Below are positions 1 through 6,407 of a stretch of DNA of 8,376 nucleotides, in pieces; within the stretch, counting starts at the first letter, position 1; each line of letters starts with the position of its first letter. Made by a program: the position numbers and the translations under genes. Location: contig JAJTHX010000414.1 of assembly GCA_021300125.1 (NCBI GenBank), positions 1-8,376 of the forward strand. Reading direction: 5' to 3'. The DNA is from Betaproteobacteria bacterium (lineage in GTDB: Bacteria; Pseudomonadota; Gammaproteobacteria; Burkholderiales; SG8-41). The notes under the pieces were generated by a model that was not told where the DNA came from, made no database searches, and was given only the letters and a program-made list of their open reading frames with translations.

Positions 1-495
1 CGCTGCGGTGGCGATGCCGGAACTGCCGTAGTCGAGCTCGTGCGGGCGGCGGCGCGCGAACTGGACCAGCTCGGGCACGGTCTTCACCGGCAGCGAAGGA
101 TGCAGCAGCAGCACGCTCGGCACCTCGGCCACCATGGTCACCGGCGCGAAGTCGCGCAGCGTGTCATAGGGCAGCCTTGTCCATAGCGAGGGATTGACCA
201 CATGCGAGGTGTAGGCCATCAGCAGCGTATAGCCGTCGGGCGGCGCCTTGGCGACCAGCTCGGAGCCGATCATGCCGCCGGCGCCCGGCCTGTTGTCGAC
301 CACCACCTGCTGGCCCCAGGCCTCGGCAAAATGCGCGGCCAGCGTGCGCGCAAACACGTCGGTGGCGCCGCCCGGGGCGATGGGCGCGATGATGCGCACC
401 GTACGCAAGGGATAGCTTTGCGCGGCCGCAGGCAGCTGCAGCGCGGTACCTGCGGCGAGAAGCAGCAGCACGGAGACTCGGCAGAGACAGGTCAT
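1..495 (-). CDS. Bug/TctC-family periplasmic solute-binding protein, N-terminal part (3' end outside window)
   Basis: The 165 visible codons run off the left edge, so about half of a usual protein of some 320 residues is present. Residues 1-25 form a signal peptide (hydrophobic LLLLAAG core, then LPAAA before QSYP), which indicates export to the periplasm. After it come the family landmarks: YPLRTVRIIAP (28-38), the PGG ligand loop with downstream D and R (PGGATDVFAR, 41-50), VVVDNRPGAGG (64-74) and the PDGYTLL turn (86-92). Bug proteins bind small, often carboxylated, solutes, either for tripartite tricarboxylate transporters or as orphan receptors. No TctA or TctB membrane gene is visible. 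The gene is divergent from the plus-strand gene at 574. The family is secure; the ligand cannot be read from the sequence. Confidence 0.9.
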   Translation of the reverse strand, partial: MTCLCRVSVLLLLAAGTALQLPAAAQSYPLRTVRIIAPIAPGGATDVFARTLAAHFAEAWGQQVVVDNRPGAGGMIGSELVAKAPPDGYTLLMAYTSHVVNPSLWTRLPYDTLRDFAPVTMVAEVPSVLLLHPSLPVKTVPELVQFARRRPHELDYGSSGIATAA

Positions 496-530
496 GCGAA
501 ATTCTAATCCGCGCCCGCCGGCCGCCGCGC

Positions 531-536
531 TAAAAT
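531..536 (+). promoter_or_regulatory. possible -10 box upstream of the 574 gene
   Basis: TAAAAT lies in the 78-bp gap between the divergent genes, about 38 nt before the GTG start at 574. It resembles a sigma-70 -10 hexamer. No good -35 hexamer is visible 16-18 nt upstream, where the sequence is almost pure G+C, so this is only a weak candidate. Confidence 0.25.
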
Positions 537-573
537 CGGGCACTTCCAAAGCCTTTCCGACCGCATTTCCCAA

Positions 574-846
574 GTGAATACTCCCACGCCCAGCACCCCG
601 CCGCTGTTCGAAGGCGAACTGCAGGCCGCCCTGCAACAACTCCACGACGAAGTTGCCGAAGCGATGCAGCTCGCCAGGCAGAGCCCCGACCTCGATGATC
701 TGTCCGCGGTGCATGCTGTGGCGCTGCTCAAGATCGGCATGGCCATAGGACTGGTCGAGCAGAAGCATTCCGGTTTTGCCAAGGAAGTCGAAAACAAGCG
801 CCAGCGCGTGATTGCCGCGCTGAACGCCGAGCAGCCCAAACACTGA
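574..846 (+). CDS. small conserved-looking protein of unknown function (90 aa)
   Basis: I do not recognise this family. The protein is 90 residues and starts with GTG; the alternative ATG codons lie well inside. It opens with a Pro/Thr-rich stretch (2-10) and then appears largely alpha-helical: one acidic, glutamine-rich amphipathic helix (about 12-36), a second segment around [17 protein letters not shown] (47-63), and a charged helix (about 66-86). There is no signal peptide, membrane segment or metal motif. It stands 34 nt upstream of the cysteine desulfurase on the same strand, so co-transcription is likely. A role linked to that enzyme is inference only. It is judged real because it fills its interval without overlap and its composition is that of an ordinary soluble protein. 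Confidence 0.7.
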   Translation: MNTPTPSTPPLFEGELQAALQQLHDEVAEAMQLARQSPDLDDLSAVHAVALLKIGMAIGLVEQKHSGFAKEVENKRQRVIAALNAEQPKH

Positions 847-880
847 GACCGAACTGCACTACAAAAGCGCAGGCCTGCCA

Positions 881-2035
881 ATGAAGACCCCGATCTACCT
901 GGACAATTCCGCCACCACCCCGCTCGATCCGGCGGTGGTGGACGCCATGCTGCCCTTCCTGCGCGAGCAGTTCGGCAACCCGGCGAGCAGCACCCACGCC
1001 TTCGGCATCGCTGCCAGCCGCGCAGTGGAAAACGCCCGCGCCGAGGTGGCAACACTGGTCAACGCCGAACCGCGCGACATCGCCTGGACCTCGGGCGCCA
1101 CCGAATCGAACAACCTCGCGATCAAGGGCGCCGCCCTCGCCTCGCAGAAGCGGGGCAAGCACATCCTCACCTTGCAGACCGAACACAAGGCGGTGCTCGA
1201 CACGGTGAAATGGCTGGAGCGCCAGGGATTCAGCGCAACTTACCTCGCGCCGCAGAAAAACGGCCTCGTCGATGCCGCGGAATTCCGCGCCGCGCTGCGC
1301 CCCGACACCGTGCTCGCCTCGGTGATGCTGGTCAACAACGAAATCGGCGTGATCCAGGACATCGCCGCGCTGGGCGCCATCTGCCGCGACAACGGCACGC
1401 TGTTCCATGTCGATGCCGCGCAGGCCACCGGCAAGGTCGCGATCGACCTCGCCACGCTGCCGGTGGACATCATGTCGCTGACCGCACACAAGACCTACGG
1501 CCCCAAGGGCATCGGCGCGCTCTATGTGCGCCGCTCGCCGCAGGTGCGCATCGAATGCCAGATGCATGGCGGCGGGCACGAGCGCGGCCTGCGCTCGGGC
1601 ACCCTGGCCACGCACCAGATCGTCGGCATGGGCGCAGCCTTCCGCATCGCCGGCGAATTGATGGCGACCGAGGTGCCGCAGCTGTGCGCCCTGCGCGACC
1701 GATTCTGGAACCGGATCAAGGATGTGCCGGGGGTAATCCTCAACGGCGACCTTGAACAGCGCATCGCCAACAACCTCAACATCAGCCTCGACATTCCCAA
1801 CTGCGACTCGCTGGTGACCACGCTCTCGGACATCGCGGTGTCCTCCACCTCGGCCTGCTCCACCGGCGGCGTGTCGCATGTGCTGCAGGCGCTGGGCTCG
1901 GATGCCGCAATCGCGGGCAATTCGATCCGCATCAGCGTCGGCCGCTTCAATACCGCCGGGGAAATCGACTGGGCTGCGGATTACCTGCGCGGCAGGATCG
2001 AAGACTGCCGCGCCGGACGGCTCCGCGCGGCATAA
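881..2035 (+). CDS. IscS-like cysteine desulfurase, stand-alone (384 aa)
   Basis: A class V aminotransferase-fold, PLP-dependent enzyme that takes sulfur from L-cysteine as an enzyme persulfide and releases alanine. The sequence tracks IscS along its length: [13 protein letters not shown] (5-17), [14 protein letters not shown] (70-83), the TEHKAVLD segment with the PLP-stacking His102, [10 protein letters not shown] (151-160), HVDAAQ (176-181, Asp178 and Gln181 contacting PLP), the lysine that carries PLP in [10 protein letters not shown] (Lys204), and [14 protein letters not shown] (228-241). The active-site cysteine is Cys326 in [10 protein letters not shown]. The loop from it to the VL of the next helix is about two residues shorter than in E. 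coli IscS. The C-terminus stops about 20 residues early, so the tail that in IscS contacts the scaffold protein IscU is missing. No iscR, iscU or other isc gene is adjacent. Sulfur delivery to tRNA, Fe-S clusters or another acceptor cannot be decided. Confidence 0.93.
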   Translation: MKTPIYLDNSATTPLDPAVVDAMLPFLREQFGNPASSTHAFGIAASRAVENARAEVATLVNAEPRDIAWTSGATESNNLAIKGAALASQKRGKHILTLQTEHKAVLDTVKWLERQGFSATYLAPQKNGLVDAAEFRAALRPDTVLASVMLVNNEIGVIQDIAALGAICRDNGTLFHVDAAQATGKVAIDLATLPVDIMSLTAHKTYGPKGIGALYVRRSPQVRIECQMHGGGHERGLRSGTLATHQIVGMGAAFRIAGELMATEVPQLCALRDRFWNRIKDVPGVILNGDLEQRIANNLNISLDIPNCDSLVTTLSDIAVSSTSACSTGGVSHVLQALGSDAAIAGNSIRISVGRFNTAGEIDWAADYLRGRIEDCRAGRLRAA

Positions 2036-2044
2036 AAAATATTC

Positions 2045-2062
2045 AATAAAAACAAATAGTTA
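2045..2062. repeat. 18-bp AT-rich repeat, copy A
   Basis: AATAAAAACAAATAGTTA on the plus strand, 10 nt past the stop of the cysteine desulfurase. It matches 17 of 18 positions with the minus-strand sequence at 7690-7673, the other convergent junction in this window. It lies in a conspicuously AT-rich island (about 2032-2069) inside very GC-rich DNA. It has the same orientation relative to the 3' end of the cysteine desulfurase as copy B has relative to the ATP-grasp gene. Confidence 0.75.
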
Positions 2063-2063
2063 A

Positions 2064-2082
2064 GAAAAACCCGCGCGGGCCT
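2064..2082 (-). terminator. candidate terminator of the minus-strand Bug operon
   Basis: Read on the minus strand, just after the stop at 2087, the palindrome CCCGCGCGGG (2079-2070) is followed at once by TTTTTCTT. A hairpin with stem CCC/GGG, extended by G-U and A-U pairs, and a GCGC loop followed by U's resembles an intrinsic terminator. The stem is short and partly wobble-paired, so it is only moderately convincing. Confidence 0.35.
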
Positions 2083-2086
2083 GCGG

Positions 2087-2623
2087 TCAGCGCCCGACGG
2101 GGTTGGCGGCGGCTTCGCGCAAGTGGATGAAGCTGTGGTCGCAGAACCCCGGCTCGGCCTGCGCCTGCAACTCCTCATACACCCGATCCGGTTCGCGCAG
2201 CACCCGCAGATCGAAGTGCCGCGCGTTGACCGCGCCATAGTTGATGCAATAGCCGCTCTGCGCATCACGGGCAAGACAGGCATAGATGGTGGTCACCACG
2301 AACATCGCGCCGCTGCGCTCGATGTAATGCAGGTAGCGGCCCTGCACCACCCGCACCTCGCCGGCACCGGCGCGGCGGGTGTCCACCGAGCGCACGCGGC
2401 CGTCGCGCTGGCGCTGGTAATGGGTCAGTGAATTGGAGCGGCCTTCGACCAGCAGGTGATCACCGGTAAGGGGATCGATGTGATAGTCTCGATAGAACGC
2501 ACAATGCACATGCGGGCTGCCAGCCACCTGCGCAAAGCGCTGTATGTCGTCGGCTGCAGCGATAGCCGGCAGCACCACCACGGCAGCGGCGAGCGGTGAA
2601 ACCGCGCGCAGTGGATGGATCAC
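2087..2623 (-). CDS. small exported protein with four cysteines, unknown function (178 aa)
   Basis: I do not recognise this family. Residues 1-24 form a signal peptide: a short positive start (R6), the hydrophobic stretch LAAAVVVLPAIAAA, then DD, giving a likely cut near AAA/DD, so the mature protein of about 154 residues should be periplasmic or secreted. It has four cysteines (41, 116, 126, 161), an even number compatible with two disulfides, and is rich in Tyr, His and Arg. The middle (about 40-120) looks beta-rich, for example GRYLHYIERSGAMFVVTTIYACL. The start is GTG at 2623, 7 nt after the stop of the upstream Bug gene and without a clear ribosome-binding site. That suggests translation by re-initiation and places both genes in one transcript. 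A helper role for the solute-binding protein is inference from position only. Confidence 0.75.
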   Translation of the reverse strand: MIHPLRAVSPLAAAVVVLPAIAAADDIQRFAQVAGSPHVHCAFYRDYHIDPLTGDHLLVEGRSNSLTHYQRQRDGRVRSVDTRRAGAGEVRVVQGRYLHYIERSGAMFVVTTIYACLARDAQSGYCINYGAVNARHFDLRVLREPDRVYEELQAQAEPGFCDHSFIHLREAAANPVGR

Positions 2624-2630
2624 GGGGGCG

Positions 2631-3620
2631 CTATTTCGCCGGCTTGGCCATGCCGATTTCAGTCAGGATCAGGCGGTATTCCTCGAATTCCTCGTCGAGG
2701 CGGCGCCTCGCGTCGCGGGCGTTGGCGTAGCCATTGACCCAGAAATTCTCCTCCATCTCTTTTTTCCATTCTTCGGTCGCCGTCATCGCCGCAAATACCC
2801 TGTCCCAGTAGGCCACCTGGGCGGCAGTCAGACCGCGCGGCCCCATCATGCCGCGCCAGCTCGAGGAATCGGCAGGCACGCCCTGGTCGCGCCAGGTTGG
2901 CACATTGGCGAAATCGCCCCACATCCGCTTCGGCGATGAAATCGCCAGAACGCGCAGCTTGCCCTCGCGCATGTGGCCGATCATGTTGCCGAGCCCGGTG
3001 TTGACGACATCGACATGGCCGCCGAGCACCGCGGTGGTGGTTGCCGCGCCGCCCGGAAAAACAACCGCGCGCAGCTTGCGGATGTCGACGCCACCGGCAC
3101 GCAGGCAGGTCAGCAGCGTGGTGTGATTGGCACCGCCGAGGCTGGTCGAAATGCCGAAACTCGCACTCTGCGGGTTCTTTCTGAGTATTTCCACCAGGTC
3201 TCGGCCGCTCTTGATCGGCGAATCGGCGCGCACGGTGACCGCGAGGTATTCCTCGAACAGCATCGCCAGCGGCGAGAAGGCCGTGTGGTTGTACGGGATC
3301 AGACCGATGATGTTGTTGCTGATCGAGCCGGTGGTGGCGACGATCATGTAATGGCCGTCACCGGGGTGCTGATTGAGGTAGGTCAGGCCGATGGTGCCGC
3401 TGCCACCGGGCTTGTTGACCACGTTCACCGGCACATCGACCAGCCTGTACTTGGTCAGGATGCCGGCGACCACGCGCGCGGTACGGTCGGTGGTGCCGCC
3501 GGGCCCGGACGGCGCGATGATCTCGACCGCGCGCTCGGGTTTCCACTGCGCAAGCACGGCGCTGGCATGAAACGCAATGGTTGCCACCAGGACGGCCAAC
3601 AAGCCTCGGATGCCTAACAT
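2631..3620 (-). CDS. Bug/TctC-family periplasmic solute-binding protein (329 aa)
   Basis: A complete orphan solute-binding protein of the tripartite tricarboxylate receptor type. With ATG at 3620 the signal peptide is residues 1-24 (MLGIRGLLAVLVATIAF core, AVLA then QW). Family landmarks follow: PERAVEIIAPSGPGGTTDRTAR (28-49, with the PGG loop at 40-42), VPVNVVNKPGGSGTIG (63-78), the GDGHYMIVATTGS turn (87-99, where most members have PDGYTLL), and the late PTWRDQGVP segment. An in-frame TTG at 3644 would add eight residues, but the ribosome-binding site lies inside that extension, so 3620 is chosen. No TctA or TctB gene is present, so it must borrow a transporter or act as a sensor. It is divergent from the hydro-lyase operon and probably supplies or senses an organic acid handled there; this is inference. 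Confidence 0.92.
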   Translation of the reverse strand: MLGIRGLLAVLVATIAFHASAVLAQWKPERAVEIIAPSGPGGTTDRTARVVAGILTKYRLVDVPVNVVNKPGGSGTIGLTYLNQHPGDGHYMIVATTGSISNNIIGLIPYNHTAFSPLAMLFEEYLAVTVRADSPIKSGRDLVEILRKNPQSASFGISTSLGGANHTTLLTCLRAGGVDIRKLRAVVFPGGAATTTAVLGGHVDVVNTGLGNMIGHMREGKLRVLAISSPKRMWGDFANVPTWRDQGVPADSSSWRGMMGPRGLTAAQVAYWDRVFAAMTATEEWKKEMEENFWVNGYANARDARRRLDEEFEEYRLILTEIGMAKPAK

Positions 3621-3625
3621 GTGAA

Positions 3626-3632
3626 CTCCCTC
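3626..3632 (-). promoter_or_regulatory. ribosome-binding site deciding the start of the Bug gene
   Basis: GAGGGAG on the minus strand ends 5 nt before the ATG at 3620. It is the strongest Shine-Dalgarno match I noticed in the window and argues against the in-frame TTG at 3644. Confidence 0.7.
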
Positions 3633-3636
3633 GCGT

Positions 3637-3666
3637 TTGATCAAGGTGAATGCTCAAAAATATAGC
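3637..3666 (+). promoter_or_regulatory. candidate promoter of the hydro-lyase operon
   Basis: TTGATC (3637-3642) and TATAGC (3661-3666) are separated by 18 bp. Each matches four of six positions of the sigma-70 consensus. Transcription would start near 3673, giving a leader of about 120 nt before the ATG at 3794. The -35 lies in the small palindrome TTGATCAA (3637-3644), which could be part of an operator. On the minus strand, TATATT (3664-3659) could serve the divergent Bug gene, without a clear -35. Confidence 0.35.
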
Positions 3667-3730
3667 ACGGGGTTTGCAATGCCGAATGAAGATAGTGACA
3701 ATCCCGACACAGTGCGCCGAAGCACTGCCG

Positions 3731-3753
3731 CCATGCCACCGACGCCGGCATGG
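3731..3753 (+). promoter_or_regulatory. inverted repeat in the leader of the hydro-lyase operon
   Basis: CCATGCC (3731-3737) and GGCATGG (3747-3753) form a perfect 7-bp inverted repeat with a 9-nt spacer, ending 40 nt before the start codon at 3794. There is no U-run, so it is not a terminator. It could be a regulator binding site or an RNA hairpin in the leader, or chance in GC-rich DNA. Confidence 0.3.
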
Positions 3754-3793
3754 GCCACTCGTCATAACAACCGGGCACGATACGGACGCCATC

Positions 3794-5065
3794 ATGGGCA
3801 TGACCGCCGCCGAAAAAATCCTCGCCCGCGCGAGCAGCCTGCCTGCCGTCAAGGCCGGCGACATCGTCTATCCGCGCCCGGACTTCGTGATGATCCACGA
3901 CGGCGTGGTGCGCGGCGCCAAGGAGGAACTCGACGCGTTGGGCATCCACCGCGTATTCGACCCCGAGCGCGTGCTGATGGTGTCCGACCACGACGTGGTG
4001 TATGTCAACGACCGGGCCGCGGCGCGCGGCGCCTTCAATCGCAAGGCCGCCGAGGCCTGGGGCATCAAACATTTCTTTGATGCCGGCCAGGGCGGCCACG
4101 GCCACATTTTCCCCACCGAACGCGGCTGGGTGCTGCCGGGCACACTGTATTTTGATAACGACCGACACTGCACCAATGCCGGCGGCATCGGCGCGCTGGC
4201 GATCCGCATGGGCACCGAGATCAACCGCGTGCTGGCCACCGGCACCAACTGGACGCTGGTGCCGAAGTCGGTGCAGCTCACGATCAAGGGCAAAATGCCG
4301 CACGGCGTGTTCGCGCGCGACCTCGGTTTTGTCATCGGCAAAAAACTCGGCCCCGACGGCGACTTCGGCGTCGACATCGACTACCGCGTGCTTGAATTCG
4401 CCGGCGAACTTGACCAGTTCAGCCTGGCCGCGCGCATCTCGCTGTGCAGTACGCCGACCGAAATGCGCGCCATCGGCGTGTTTTTCCCGCCTTCGACAGC
4501 CATCCTCGAATATGCGAAGGCGCGCGCACAGCGCCCCTTCACGCCGGTCTACCCCGATGCCGATGCCCGCTACGAGGCCAAAATCGAGTTCGACGTCAGC
4601 ACCCTGAAACCGCAGGTGGCACTGCCCGGCGGCCCCCACCTCGCCGCAGACCTCGCCACGGTCGCGGGCACGCCGGTGAGCCACACTTACGTCGGCTCCT
4701 GCGGCTCGGGCATGTACGAGGACCTCGAGATGGCCGCCGGCATCCTGAGGGGCCGTAAACTGGCGCGCGGCGTGCGCATGATTGTGGTGCCCGGCTCCGA
4801 GGACTCGACGCGGCGGATGACCCGCGAGGGCCTGCTCGACATCTTCCACGACGCCGGCGCGATGGTGATCCCCGCCGGCTGCGGCCCCTGTGCCAGCGGC
4901 CGCACCGGCCTGATTGACGACGGCGAGAATTCGATCTCGACCGCGGTGGCCAACGGCCGCGGCCGCTTCGGCGCCAAGGGCGCCCAGCTCTACCTCGGCA
5001 GCCCCGCCACCGTGGCCGCCTCGGCGGTGACCGGCTGCATCACCGACCCGCGCGAGTTCCTGTGA
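3794..5065 (+). CDS. aconitase/3-isopropylmalate-dehydratase-type large subunit, copy 1 (423 aa)
   Basis: A LeuC-like hydro-lyase large subunit of the short prokaryotic type (about 420 residues) that should carry a 4Fe-4S cluster. The start is ATG at 3794, giving MGMTAAEKIL, the usual opening of this family and the same as copy 2; the open frame upstream to 3650 is unlike anything in the paralogue. Cluster ligands are Cys303 (GSCGSG) and Cys363/Cys366 (CGPC). Other landmarks: SDHDVVY (64-70), GHGHIFP (101-107), DRHCTNAGGIGA (123-134), LATGTNW (147-153), CSTPTEMRA (218-226), GRFGAKGAQLYLGSPATVAASAVTG (390-414). Oddities against LeuC/aconitase: GSCTN is GSCGS, DSH is DRH, and the NRN arginine is Ala385. 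It is about 60% identical by eye to copy 2, which follows after 61 nt. Hydration or dehydration of a hydroxy acid is inferred; the substrate is unknown. Confidence 0.9.
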   Translation: MGMTAAEKILARASSLPAVKAGDIVYPRPDFVMIHDGVVRGAKEELDALGIHRVFDPERVLMVSDHDVVYVNDRAAARGAFNRKAAEAWGIKHFFDAGQGGHGHIFPTERGWVLPGTLYFDNDRHCTNAGGIGALAIRMGTEINRVLATGTNWTLVPKSVQLTIKGKMPHGVFARDLGFVIGKKLGPDGDFGVDIDYRVLEFAGELDQFSLAARISLCSTPTEMRAIGVFFPPSTAILEYAKARAQRPFTPVYPDADARYEAKIEFDVSTLKPQVALPGGPHLAADLATVAGTPVSHTYVGSCGSGMYEDLEMAAGILRGRKLARGVRMIVVPGSEDSTRRMTREGLLDIFHDAGAMVIPAGCGPCASGRTGLIDDGENSISTAVANGRGRFGAKGAQLYLGSPATVAASAVTGCITDPREFL

Positions 5066-5126
5066 GCGCCGCATTGACCCCCCGGGCTCCGCTGATTACG
5101 CTCGGCACTTTTTTCCGGGACCCGCC

Positions 5127-6392
5127 ATGGGCATGACCGCCGTTGAAAAGGTGCTCGCCGCAAAAAGCGGCCGCGCCAGCGTGAAACCGGGCGACGTGGT
5201 GTCGCCGGAGCCCGACTTCATCATGATCCACGACGGCGTGGTGATGGGTGCCAAGCGTGAACTCGACAGCCTCGGCATCACCCGCCTGGCGCGGCCGGAC
5301 AAGGTGCTGATGGTCACCGACCACGACGTGATCTACGGCAGCGCGCGTGCGGCCGAGCGCGGCGCCTTCAACCGCAAGGCCGCGGCGGCCTGGGGCGTCA
5401 AGAACTTCTTCGACGTCGGCCGCGGCGGTCACGGCCACATCTTCCCGATGGAATCCGGCCTGCTGCTGCCGGGCATGTTCTATTTCGACAACGACCGCCA
5501 CGCCACCAACGCCGGCGCCATCGGCGCCTTCGGCTTTCGTATCGGCACCGAAATCACCCGCGTGCTCGCCACCGGCACCAACTGGGTGATGGTGCCGAAA
5601 ACGGTGCGGCTGACGCTGAAGGGCCGGCTGCAGCCCGGCGTCTATGCCCGTGATGTCGGCTTCCATTTCGCGGCGATGCTCAAGAAGGACCAGCTTCAGG
5701 CCGACCTCGATTACCGCGTGCTCGAATACGCCGGCGACCTCGAGCAGTTCGGGCTTTCCGAACGCGCCGCGCTGTGCTCGACGCCCACTGAAATCCGCGC
5801 CTACGGCGTATTTATCCCGCCGTCGCAGGCCATCCTTGAGCACGCACGCAAGAAAGGCCAGCGTCCCTTCACGCCGGTGTATTCCGACGCCGACGCCCGC
5901 TTTGATGCCGACCTCACGCTCGACATCAGCCGGCTCGAACCCCAGGTTTCGATGCCGGGCAGCGTCGAGAATGCCGTCAACATCTCCGAAATCGCCGGCA
6001 CCCCGGTGGACCACGCCTTCATCGGCTCCTGCGGCTCGGGCATGTGGGAAGACCTGGTGACCGCCGCCAACATCCTGCGCGGCCGGCGGCTGGCGCCGAA
6101 CGTGCGGCTGTTTGTCGCGCCCGGCTCCGAAGCCACCAACCGCCGGCTCGCCGCCGAGGGCCTGCTCGGCGTGTTCATCGAGGCCGGCGCGGTGATGCTG
6201 CCGCCGGGCTGCGGCCCCTGCAATGACGCGGTGATCGGTCCGGTGCATGCCGGCGAAATCTCGATCTCCACCGCCACAAATAACAACGCCGGGCGCTTTG
6301 GCGCGCGCGAAGCGAAGCTCTACCTTGGCAGCCCCGCCACCGTTGCCGCTTCGGCGGTGACGGGCAAAATCACCGATGCACGCAGCCTGTAA
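5127..6392 (+). CDS. aconitase/3-isopropylmalate-dehydratase-type large subunit, copy 2 (421 aa)
   Basis: The tandem paralogue of the preceding gene, with the same architecture and nearly the same length. The start ATG gives MGMTAVEKVL. Cluster cysteines are Cys302 (GSCGSG) and Cys362/Cys365 (CGPC). It shares the unusual GSCGSGM and DNDRH signatures with copy 1, so those changes predate the duplication. Differences from copy 1 near the expected active site are DRHATN instead of DRHCTN (Ala126 for Cys126), CGPCND instead of CGPCAS, and STATNNNAGRFG instead of STAVANGRGRFG. The copies may therefore differ in substrate, or may form a mixed large-subunit assembly. The small-subunit gene starts 15 nt downstream. 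No frameshift or internal stop is seen, so both copies look functional. Confidence 0.9.
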   Translation: MGMTAVEKVLAAKSGRASVKPGDVVSPEPDFIMIHDGVVMGAKRELDSLGITRLARPDKVLMVTDHDVIYGSARAAERGAFNRKAAAAWGVKNFFDVGRGGHGHIFPMESGLLLPGMFYFDNDRHATNAGAIGAFGFRIGTEITRVLATGTNWVMVPKTVRLTLKGRLQPGVYARDVGFHFAAMLKKDQLQADLDYRVLEYAGDLEQFGLSERAALCSTPTEIRAYGVFIPPSQAILEHARKKGQRPFTPVYSDADARFDADLTLDISRLEPQVSMPGSVENAVNISEIAGTPVDHAFIGSCGSGMWEDLVTAANILRGRRLAPNVRLFVAPGSEATNRRLAAEGLLGVFIEAGAVMLPPGCGPCNDAVIGPVHAGEISISTATNNNAGRFGAREAKLYLGSPATVAASAVTGKITDARSL

Positions 6393-6407
6393 CCGGATCC
6401 GGAAACC
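6393..6407 (+). promoter_or_regulatory. short linker with ribosome-binding site before the small subunit
   Basis: The 15-nt gap contains the perfect 10-bp palindrome CCGGATCCGG (6393-6402) and GGAAA (6401-6405) 5 nt before the ATG. The GGAAA is a modest Shine-Dalgarno match. The palindrome is probably coincidental. Confidence 0.35.

Noticed and set aside
728..1879. 383-codon minus-strand open frame over the cysteine desulfurase
   Set aside because: A shadow of a gene with intact catalytic motifs in the sense frame; no recognisable protein features of its own.
3621..3644. TTG start at 3644 for the Bug gene
   Set aside because: The GAGGGAG ribosome-binding site lies within the added codons and points to the ATG at 3620.
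3650..3793. N-terminal extension of 48 residues on large-subunit copy 1
   Set aside because: The family opening MGMTAxEK begins at 3794, as in copy 2. The extension is unlike known large subunits and overlaps the candidate promoter and the leader inverted repeat.
3641..5074. 477-codon open frame on the minus strand across large-subunit copy 1
   Set aside because: Same explanation. Its resemblance to the antisense frame of copy 2 only reflects the paralogy of the sense genes.
6393..6402. CCGGATCCGG palindrome as an operator
   Set aside because: Only 10 bp and inside a 15-nt intra-operon gap; it also contains an ordinary restriction-type palindrome likely by chance in GC-rich DNA.
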